From DASXTS01 sp036505275 (GTDB taxonomy: Bacteria > Actinomycetota > Actinomycetes > Mycobacteriales > Pseudonocardiaceae), in NCBI GenBank assembly GCA_036505275.1, contig DASXTS010000254.1, positions 1-13,129 on the forward strand: a stretch of DNA of 13,129 nt, in the 5' to 3' direction. Both the position numbers and the translations under genes were made by a program. Positions 6,600 through 11,788 of the stretch are shown here, one piece after another. Below the pieces are notes generated by a model. The model made no database searches, was not told the origin of the DNA, and saw only the letters and a program-made list of their open reading frames with translations. Numbering within the stretch: the first letter of the stretch is position 1; the number at the start of each line of letters is the position of its first letter.

Positions 6600-6797
6600 G
6601 TGTTCGCCGGTTAGGTCGGGCGTGTTCGCCGGTTAGGTCCGGCGTGTTCGCCGGTTCGGTAGGCCGTGTTGGGCGGTTCGGCCTGGCGTGTTCGCCGGTT
6701 CGGTAGGCCGTGTTGGGCGGTTCGGCCTGGCGTGTTCGCCGGCTCGGTAGGCCGTGTTGGGCGGTTCGGCCTGGCGTGTTCGCCGGTTCGGTACCGC
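6600..6797. repeat. Array of nine 22-bp direct repeats (array 1)
   Basis: Nine contiguous 22-bp units start at 6600, 6622, 6644, 6666, 6688, 6710, 6732, 6754 and 6776, without spacers. Two forms occur. Form A begins GTGTTCGCCGGTT and ends GGCC in the typical copies; form B begins GTGTTGGGCGGTTCGG and ends CTGGC. The order is A-A-A-B-A-B-A-B-A, so the central part is a 44-bp A-B dimer repeated three times. Because 22 is not a multiple of 3, the array is unlikely to encode protein. It starts 7 bases after the TAA of the 70-residue gene. Confidence 0.95.
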
Positions 6798-6831
6798 GCG
6801 TCGGCGAGTATGACGACGACTTCATGGTGAT

Positions 6832-6856
6832 CAGGCCAGTGTGGGCGACTGGCCTG
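6832..6856. terminator. Stem-loop between the two repeat arrays, possible bidirectional terminator
   Basis: A perfect 9-bp inverted repeat, CAGGCCAGT (6832-6840) and ACTGGCCTG (6848-6856), encloses a 7-base loop GTGGGCG. It lies close to the midpoint between array 1 and array 2, in the convergent region between the 70-residue gene and the lipoprotein gene. There is no U-tract on either side, which is usual for GC-rich actinobacteria. Termination in both directions is inferred from position. Confidence 0.5.
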
Positions 6857-6880
6857 TCCACGGCCAACGTGGCTTGGAAC

Positions 6881-7042
6881 GCGGACACACCTGACCGGAC
6901 ACGCGGACACAACTGACCGGACACGCAGACTCACCTGACCGGACACGCGGACACACCTGGCCGGACACGCGGACACACCTGACCGGACACGCGGACACAC
7001 GCGGCCGGACACGCGGACACACCTGGCCGAACACGCGGACAC
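6881..7042. repeat. Array of seven-plus 22-bp direct repeats (array 2)
   Basis: Seven full 22-bp units start at 6881, 6903, 6925, 6947, 6969, 6991 and 7013, with a partial eighth from 7035. On the plus strand a typical unit begins GCGGACACACCTG and ends CCGGACAC. Unit 3 has two changes in its first half, and unit 6 replaces CCTG with GCGG. Read on the minus strand, which is the direction of the lipoprotein gene, the units carry GTGTCCG blocks resembling the GTGTTCG of array 1. Confidence 0.95.
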
Positions 7043-7068
7043 GCCGGATGGGGGGCGGGGTGCGGGGT

Positions 7069-7731
7069 TTAGGTGACGGCGGTGAGGACGCGGCCGCCTA
7101 GGTCGGACAGGACGTCGGTGATGCGGTCGTCGGCGATGCCTGGGGCCAGCGTGATGGCCAGCGTGATGGGGCCACTGGCGGCCACCAGCAGCCGCCGGTC
7201 AGCGCTGACGAGCACCGTGCCACTGACCCCGCCGACGGGCACTGTAGTCGGGGCGGCACCACGGGCCCGCTCGCTCTCGATGGTGTCGTTCAGACGCGCG
7301 GCCGCGCTGGCCTCGTCGGCGTAGCGCGAGACGCTGATCTCCAGCGGCGCCGCCGGCGCGGCGCCGGCCGGTGGCGGGTCGGGCAGCCCGTACTGGCAGG
7401 TCACCCGCTCCAGCCGCTTGATCTTGGGTTCCGGTACGCCCACAACGCCGCGGACCCGCCCCACCAGCGGTTTACCGAGCGCGAGGTCCACGTTCTGGCT
7501 GCTGATCAGGCCTGCGCAGTCGGCCGGCAGCCGGGGCGCCGCGCTGGTCGAGGTCGGCGCCCCGGACGTCGACGTCACGAACGTGGGCACGGGCTGCGGC
7601 GTCGGCGAGGGTTGGGCGCCGCAGCCAGCCAGCATGGCGAGCACGGCAACCACGGCGAGCACATCCGGCACAGTCGGTACAGCGACCGGCCCGTGGCCGG
7701 CGGCCGCCGACCTCGATGGAGCCGCGATCAC
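7069..7731 (-). CDS. Putative lipoprotein, DUF3558-like style
   Basis: A 220-residue exported protein. Residues about 15-36 are hydrophobic and end in a lipobox LAGC with Cys37, predicting lipid attachment on the outer face of the membrane. A Pro/Thr/Ser-rich linker follows (40-67), then a compact domain from residue 68. Cys72 (in ADCAGL) and Cys112 (in VTCQYG) could form a disulphide. The LPADCAGLIS opening and VTCQYGLP segment resemble the general layout of actinobacterial DUF3558-type lipoproteins, but I cannot make a firm family call. The GTG start has no Shine-Dalgarno; TAACGT ends 6 bases upstream. The N-terminal n-region has only Arg7 as a clear positive charge, so the signal peptide is somewhat atypical. 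The gene lies downstream of rpsA but is separated from it by a strong terminator, so it is probably transcribed on its own. Confidence 0.8.
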   Translation of the reverse strand: MIAAPSRSAAAGHGPVAVPTVPDVLAVVAVLAMLAGCGAQPSPTPQPVPTFVTSTSGAPTSTSAAPRLPADCAGLISSQNVDLALGKPLVGRVRGVVGVPEPKIKRLERVTCQYGLPDPPPAGAAPAAPLEISVSRYADEASAAARLNDTIESERARGAAPTTVPVGGVSGTVLVSADRRLLVAASGPITLAITLAPGIADDRITDVLSDLGGRVLTAVT

Positions 7732-7737
7732 CGGGCC

Positions 7738-7743
7738 ACGTTA
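7738..7743 (-). promoter_or_regulatory. Candidate -10 box for the lipoprotein gene
   Basis: The minus strand reads TAACGT, then 6 bases, then the GTG start at 7731. This fits a TANNNT box feeding a leaderless or nearly leaderless transcript. The lack of a Shine-Dalgarno supports it. A perfect 12-bp palindrome CCACCATGGTGG at 7784-7795 lies about 40 bases upstream and could be an operator, though its role is unknown. Confidence 0.42.
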
Positions 7744-7836
7744 GCGCGGCATCGCCATGACCGGCGGTAGCGGCCCGACTACGCCACCATGGTGGTACTC
7801 GACGGCCACCCCGCAGCAACCCGCAGAGACGGCGAA

Positions 7837-7860
7837 GGCCCCTCGGCGAACCGAGGGGCC
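7837..7860 (-). terminator. rpsA transcription terminator with UUCG loop
   Basis: A perfect 10-bp stem, GGCCCCTCGG (7837-7846) and CCGAGGGGCC (7851-7860), with a 4-base loop. On the minus strand the loop reads TTCG, i.e. a stable UUCG tetraloop in the rpsA transcript. It begins 15 bases after the rpsA stop. There is no U-run after it, as is common in actinobacteria. Confidence 0.85.
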
Positions 7861-7875
7861 GAGCACCGGAAGGCC

Positions 7876-9348
7876 TCAGGCGCCGCCAGAGAGCTTCTCG
7901 CGGAGCAGGGCGAGCTGCTCGTCGCTGGCGAGGGTGCCGCCGGTCGAGCTGGTCTCGCCGCCGCCAGAGGAGTAGTTGGACGCCGTTGACTCGCCGCTTG
8001 CCTCCGCCTCGGCCTCGGCCGCCTTGGTGACCTGCCGCTTGTGTTGCTCGAAGCGCTCGTGGGCGCTGGCGTACTGCCGCTCCCACTCCTCGCGCTGCTT
8101 GTCGAACCCCTCCTGCCACTCCTGGGTGTCCGGGTCGAAACCCTCGGGGTAGATGTAGTTGCCATGGTCGTCGTACTCGGCGGTCATGCCGTACCGCGTC
8201 GGGTCGAAGTCCATGTCCGGGGACAGGCCCTCGTTGGCCTGCTTGAGCGACAGCGAGATCCGCCGCCGGTCCAGGTCGATGTCGATGACCTTGACCATGA
8301 CGTCGTTGCCGACCTGCACGACCTGCTCCGGGATCTCCACGTGCCGCTCGGCCAGCTCCGAGATGTGCACCAGGCCCTCGATGCCCTCCTCGACCCGCAC
8401 GAACGCGCCGAACGGCACCAGCTTGGTGACCTTGCCCGGCACGATCTGGCCGATCGTGTGGGTGCGGGCGAACTGCCGCCACGGGTCCTCCTGCGTCGCC
8501 TTGAGCGACAGCGACACCCGCTCGCGCTCCAGGTCGACGTCGAGCACCTCGACGGTGACCTCCTGGCCGACCTCGACCACCTCGCCGGGGTGGTCGATGT
8601 GCTTCCAGGACAGCTCGGAGACGTGCACCAGGCCGTCCACCCCGCCCAGGTCGACGAACGCGCCGAAGTTGACGATCGAGGACACCACGCCCTTGCGCAC
8701 CTGGCCCTTGGCGAGCTGGTTGAGGAACTCGCTGCGGACCTCGGACTGGGTCTGCTCCAGCCAGGCCCGCCGGGACAGCACCACGTTGTTGCGGTTCTTG
8801 TCCAGCTCGATGATCTTCGCCTCGAGCTCGCGCCCCACGTAAGGCTGCAGGTCGCGCACCCGACGCATCTCCACCAGCGACGCCGGCAGGAACCCCCGGA
8901 GCCCGATGTCCAGGATCAGGCCGCCCTTGACCACCTCGATGACCTGCCCCTTGACCGGCTCGTCGGCCTCCTTGAGCGCCTCGATCGTGCCCCACGCGCG
9001 CTCGTACTGCGCGCGCTTCTTGGACATGATCAGCCGGCCCTCCTTGTCCTCCTTCTGCAGGACAAGGGCCTCGATCTCGTCACCGACGGACACCACTTCG
9101 GCGGGGTCCACGTCGTGCTTGATCGAAAGCTCGCGGGAGGGGATGACGCCCTCGGTCTTGTAGCCGATGTCGAGCAGGACCTCGTCCCGGTCGACCTTGA
9201 CGACAACGCCGGGAACGATGTCACCGTCGTTGAAATACTTGATCGTCTTTTCGACGGCGGAGAGGAAATCCTCCTCCGAACCGATGTCGTTGACGGCAAC
9301 CTGCGAGGAGTTCGCAACCGGCGGGGCGGTGGCGGTGTCGGTGGACAT
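7876..9348 (-). CDS. rpsA: 30S ribosomal protein S1
   Basis: A 490-residue RNA-binding ribosomal protein that helps mRNA bind the 30S subunit. Four S1 (OB-fold) domains are visible at about residues 42-110, 129-195, 215-284 and 300-369. Domains 3 and 4 carry the most canonical sequence (GVVSSIVNFGAFVDLGGVDG and GKVTKLVPFGAFVRVEEG). Four domains is the usual actinobacterial count, against six in E. coli. Residues 370-490 are an acidic, charged, low-complexity tail that ends in a short ALLREKLSGG helix, a feature seen in actinobacterial S1 proteins. The ATG start has GGAG 11 bases upstream, a long spacing. Transcription probably starts about 185 bases upstream from a TAGGAT promoter, giving a long leader. 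The neighbours in the core order are polA upstream and coaE downstream, both here separated by extra genes. Confidence 0.98.
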   Translation of the reverse strand: MSTDTATAPPVANSSQVAVNDIGSEEDFLSAVEKTIKYFNDGDIVPGVVVKVDRDEVLLDIGYKTEGVIPSRELSIKHDVDPAEVVSVGDEIEALVLQKEDKEGRLIMSKKRAQYERAWGTIEALKEADEPVKGQVIEVVKGGLILDIGLRGFLPASLVEMRRVRDLQPYVGRELEAKIIELDKNRNNVVLSRRAWLEQTQSEVRSEFLNQLAKGQVRKGVVSSIVNFGAFVDLGGVDGLVHVSELSWKHIDHPGEVVEVGQEVTVEVLDVDLERERVSLSLKATQEDPWRQFARTHTIGQIVPGKVTKLVPFGAFVRVEEGIEGLVHISELAERHVEIPEQVVQVGNDVMVKVIDIDLDRRRISLSLKQANEGLSPDMDFDPTRYGMTAEYDDHGNYIYPEGFDPDTQEWQEGFDKQREEWERQYASAHERFEQHKRQVTKAAEAEAEASGESTASNYSSGGGETSSTGGTLASDEQLALLREKLSGGA

Positions 9349-9538
9349 GAAGTAGGTAGCTCCGGTAGGGATAGTGATGTCGATGGGCTGGTCTTGTTGC
9401 GTTGGCGCGCAGCGGCCCCCTCGCTCGCGGACACCGGATGTCGGTCACGGTCGGTGACAATGACGCCAATGTTCGACCAGCGTGGCCGGCTGACCGCTGG
9501 GCAAATCTGCGGGCAGCACAAAACCACAGCGCAACAGG

Positions 9539-9544
9539 TATCCT
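9539..9544 (+). promoter_or_regulatory. Weak candidate -10 box for the methyltransferase gene
   Basis: TATCCT on the plus strand lies 48 bases before the GTG at 9593 and shares its bases with the TAGGAT of the rpsA promoter on the other strand. No clear -35 is found. If both are used, the two promoters overlap and could interfere. Confidence 0.3.
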
Positions 9545-9569
9545 ACGCGGCCCGCAGAGGGCGCAGCAA
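9540..9569 (-). promoter_or_regulatory. Candidate rpsA promoter
   Basis: On the minus strand TTGCTG (9569-9564), an 18-base spacer and TAGGAT (9545-9540) fit a housekeeping sigma promoter. The predicted start is near 9533, leaving a leader of about 185 bases before the rpsA ATG. The leader contains two short inverted repeats, one of them GTCAC/GTGAC at 9444-9458. I see no other gene or element in 9349-9592. Confidence 0.55.
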
Positions 9570-9592
9570 ACCTGGCAGGGGGCTGGCATCGC

Positions 9593-10462
9593 GTGTCGAC
9601 CAATAACAATCCGGCCGGCTGGACCGGCACCGAGCCGGCCAGCAGCACCGAGGCCGCGCTCGGCGCCGTCGGCAGCACGGCCCGCCCGGTGCCCTCGGCC
9701 GAGTCGCAGGCCGCGAGCCGCACCTGGTGGGACGCCGACGCGGACAGTTACCAGGCCGAGCACGGCGAGTTCCTCGGCGACGCGGATTTCGTGTGGTGCC
9801 CGGAGAACCTCCGGGAGGAGGACGCCAAGCTGCTCGGCGATGTGGCCGGCCGGCGGATCCTCGAGGTGGGCTGCGGTTGGGCGCCGTGCGCCCGCTGGCT
9901 TGCCAGGCGCGGCGCCAGCGTGGTGGGCCTTGACCTCTCGGCCGGGATGCTGCGGCACGCCAGGATGGCCGCGGCGCGCACCGGCCTGGCCGTGCCACTG
10001 GTCCAGGCCGGCGCCGAGCGGCTGCCGTTCGCTGACGGCAGCTTCGACATCGCGTGCTCGGCGTTCGGCGCGGTGCCGTTCGTCGCTGACTCGGCCGCCG
10101 TCATGCGCGAGGTGGCCAGGGTGCTGCGCCCCGGCGGGCGGTGGGTCTTCGCCGTCACCCATCCGATGCGCTGGATCTTCTCCGACGATCCCGGCCCGCT
10201 AGGGCTGCACGTCGTCCAGCCGTATTTCGACCGCACGCCGTATGTCGAGGTTGACGGCAACGGCCGAGCCACCTACGTCGAGCACCACCGGACCATTGGT
10301 GACCGGGTTCGCGAGATCGTGGCGGCCGGCCTGGTGCTCGCCGACATCGTCGAGCCGGAGTGGCCGGACGGCCATGCCAGGGTGTGGGGGCAATGGAGCC
10401 CGCTGCGCGGCGCGCTCTTCCCCGGCACCGCCGTCTTCTGCTGCCGCAAACCCGGTCCCTGA
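9593..10462 (+). CDS. Class I SAM-dependent methyltransferase
   Basis: A 289-residue cytosolic methyltransferase of the Rossmann-like class I fold. Seen: SAM-binding motif I ILEVGCGWAP (89-98); motif II VVGLDLSAGML (110-120), whose Asp114 should contact the ribose; the acidic loop AERLPFADGSFDIACSAFG (141-159); and LRPGGRWVFAVTHP (178-191). Residues 1-42 are low-complexity and probably disordered; the fold begins at TWWDADADSYQAEHGEFLGD. The C-terminal half (200-289) carries conserved-looking PYFDRTPYVE and EPEWPDGHARVWGQWSP segments that may bind substrate. This type is common beside rpsA/polA in Pseudonocardiales-like genomes, but the substrate is unknown. The GTG start has AGGGGG about 10 bases upstream. 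It is divergent from rpsA and converges on the membrane protein gene with 14 bases between the stops. Confidence 0.92.
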   Translation: MSTNNNPAGWTGTEPASSTEAALGAVGSTARPVPSAESQAASRTWWDADADSYQAEHGEFLGDADFVWCPENLREEDAKLLGDVAGRRILEVGCGWAPCARWLARRGASVVGLDLSAGMLRHARMAAARTGLAVPLVQAGAERLPFADGSFDIACSAFGAVPFVADSAAVMREVARVLRPGGRWVFAVTHPMRWIFSDDPGPLGLHVVQPYFDRTPYVEVDGNGRATYVEHHRTIGDRVREIVAAGLVLADIVEPEWPDGHARVWGQWSPLRGALFPGTAVFCCRKPGP

Positions 10463-10480
10463 CCGGTAACACCTGGTCAG
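10459..10480. terminator. Convergent-gene hairpin containing both stop codons
   Basis: CTGACC (10459-10464) and GGTCAG (10475-10480) form a perfect 6-bp inverted repeat around a 10-base centre. The left arm contains the methyltransferase TGA, and the right arm contains the membrane protein's TGA on the other strand. A bidirectional terminator role is plausible but the stem is short. Confidence 0.4.
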
Positions 10481-11433
10481 TTGTACGGCATGGTCGGCCA
10501 CCAGAGCAGGCCGGCCCGGGCGCCGAGCTTGATGCCCCAGTAGGCGATGAAGAAGGCGCCCGCGACGATGAACGACACGGCGGTGATCTGGGCCAACCTG
10601 CTCGGCGTCGCGGTCAGCCATCGCTGGAAACGGCTTCGGGTGGCCAGCGATATGCCGGCGAACAGCAGCGAGACGATCACAATGTTGCCGATGGACTGCA
10701 GTGCGAACGTGGCGAAGCCGAGCAGCGGGTTGTCAGTCTTGGCGGCGTACTCGTACAGATGACGGAACATGCCGAACGGGCGGCCGATCAGGAATGCGCC
10801 GACCAGCCCGCCCATGAATACCAGCTCGGCGGCCGGGCGCCGGTGAAACAGATTGGACAGCGGGCTGCGGACGAGCCGGAGTGCGGCCAGCCCGTGCCAG
10901 ACCAGGATAATGCCGATAACCGAGAACACGACGCCGGACTGACTGGAACGTACCCGGATGTTGTGATCACCGATGGTGGCGTTCGACAGTTGCGGAATGC
11001 TCTCTCCGATGTAGACGCCGATCGCGCCGTACAGGCCGGCGACTACCACCGAGCCCAGCGCCAGCAAGCCGATCGGCTTCATCAGCCCGGTCACCCTGCG
11101 GCCGACCGAGGACTGCGCCGACATCGGGGCCAGCGCCCCGAACACCGCGATGTTGCAGGCGGTGAAGCTGCCGGCCACACCGGTGATGAACGCGAAGAGC
11201 AGGGCCATCGCGGTGCCGGTTATGGATACGGTCCTGGCGTCGCCGCCGACCACCGGGTTGGCGATGTGCCCGCCGATGACGGTGTCCACCAGCCGCGGCG
11301 ACCACACCACGGCGAGGATCAGGCCGCCGAGCGCGCTGAGCATCGCCAGCCGCCAACGAGCGAACCGGGCGACCTCTTCTACCGTCAGCGACGGCAACGG
11401 TTGCACTGTGGTCATTGAAACCTCCAGGGTCAT
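10477..11433 (-). CDS. Polytopic membrane protein of unknown function
   Basis: A 318-residue integral membrane protein with about seven hydrophobic segments: 29-47, 70-103 (long, possibly two spans or a re-entrant loop), 119-142, 166-188, 203-222, 238-264 and 281-306. The second segment holds GVAGSFTACNIAVFGALAP (85-103), and the fifth holds GAFLIGRPFGMFRHLYEYA (212-230). A small-residue-rich motif with Cys and Pro in one half and a Gly/Pro-Phe motif in the other distantly recalls the DsbD/CcdA thiol-transport fold, but only one Cys (Cys93) is present, so that activity is not supported. Two in-frame starts 18 bases apart, ATG at 11433 and at 11415, have the same Shine-Dalgarno; the upstream one is used here and the shorter product would be 312 residues. 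A further open extension to 11514 lacks a ribosome site. Function unknown. Confidence 0.78.
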   Translation of the reverse strand: MTLEVSMTTVQPLPSLTVEEVARFARWRLAMLSALGGLILAVVWSPRLVDTVIGGHIANPVVGGDARTVSITGTAMALLFAFITGVAGSFTACNIAVFGALAPMSAQSSVGRRVTGLMKPIGLLALGSVVVAGLYGAIGVYIGESIPQLSNATIGDHNIRVRSSQSGVVFSVIGIILVWHGLAALRLVRSPLSNLFHRRPAAELVFMGGLVGAFLIGRPFGMFRHLYEYAAKTDNPLLGFATFALQSIGNIVIVSLLFAGISLATRSRFQRWLTATPSRLAQITAVSFIVAGAFFIAYWGIKLGARAGLLWWPTMPYN

Positions 11434-11443
11434 TGAAACCTCC
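11410..11443 (-). promoter_or_regulatory. Duplicated ribosome-binding site and start codon
   Basis: The minus-strand sequence GGAGGTTTCAATGACC occurs twice in tandem (11443-11428 and 11425-11410) with a period of 18 bases. Each copy has a full GGAGG, a 5-base spacer and an ATG. Because 18 is six codons, both starts are in the same frame and give the membrane protein with or without six extra residues (MTLEVS). Confidence 0.9.
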
Positions 11444-11461
11444 GGCGGGTTATCCAATGAG

Positions 11462-11482
11462 GAGTGACAAATTGAGTGACAA
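11462..11482. repeat. Direct repeat upstream of the membrane protein gene
   Basis: GAGTGACAA occurs at 11462-11470 and again at 11474-11482, a 12-bp period. On the minus strand this gives two TTGTCA hexamers, either of which might be a -35 box or part of an operator for the membrane protein gene. I could not pair them convincingly with a -10. Confidence 0.5.
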
Positions 11483-11534
11483 TGGCGGCCGTCATCGGGC
11501 GACGGCAGCCGCAATCAATCCAGCCGTTGGTTGC

Positions 11535-11570
11535 CGAATTCGCCGCGTCGGCCTCAGGCCGGCGAATTCG
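11535..11570. repeat. Perfect 11-bp inverted repeat
   Basis: CGAATTCGCCG (11535-11545) and CGGCGAATTCG (11560-11570) are perfect inverse complements around a 14-base centre that itself holds GGCC-TCA-GGCC. Each arm is AT-richer than its surroundings because it contains GAATTC. It lies between the end of polA and the start of the membrane protein gene, and could be an operator, a hairpin or a remnant terminator. Confidence 0.6.
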
Positions 11571-11788
11571 CTGAGCGCGACAGCGCGTCCGCCGCACCGC
11601 GACCGCCCCTCGTCCTCACTGGGGTACAGTCACCGCAGCGACTCGCGCCGTCCTGGATTATCGCTGGGGCGGCGGCGTCCGGCCAGGTTCAGGCCACGAG
11701 CTGCCGGCAGACGGCTAGGCCTGTCTCATGGATGATGGCCGCCGCGAGCGGCGCCGCGCAGCAGGCCAAAGATCCGCCGAGGCAGGCC

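Larger units (their letters stand above)
11434..11788. other. Non-coding stretch between polA and the membrane protein gene
   Basis: About 355 bases with no convincing gene on either strand; open frames here lack ribosome sites and recognisable sequence. It contains the GAGTGACAA direct repeat, the 11-bp inverted repeat, a 10-bp palindrome CTGCCGGCAG (11701-11710), and distant arms AGGCCTG (11717-11723) and CAGGCCT (11783-11789). The second arm of that last pair touches the polA stop and may form part of a polA terminator. Confidence 0.7.

Noticed and set aside
6600..7042. CRISPR array
   Set aside because: The 22-bp units are directly adjacent with no unique spacers, and no cas genes are present.
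6589..7042. Repeat proteins encoded across the arrays on the minus strand
   Set aside because: The open frames follow only from the stop-poor repeats. A 22-bp period shifts frame in every unit, there are no ribosome sites, and the products are low-complexity Arg/Thr/Pro sequence.
7784..7795. CCACCATGGTGG palindrome as a definite operator
   Set aside because: Only 12 bp, single copy, and no supporting regulator nearby; mentioned under the lipoprotein promoter but not called separately.
8041..9606. Long plus-strand open frame across rpsA
   Set aside because: It is the complement of the rpsA codons, giving Leu/Asp/His/Val-rich sequence without a fold; rpsA has four clear S1 domains.
11512..11539. 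Second SigK-type promoter on the plus strand (CAATCA, 16 bases, CCGAAT)
   Set aside because: The -35 matches at only 4 of 6 positions, and it would read into the antisense strand of polA with no gene to drive.
11415..11735. Plus-strand gene in the polA/membrane-protein gap
   Set aside because: No Shine-Dalgarno, Arg/Pro/Ser-rich composition, and it begins antisense to the duplicated start cassette.
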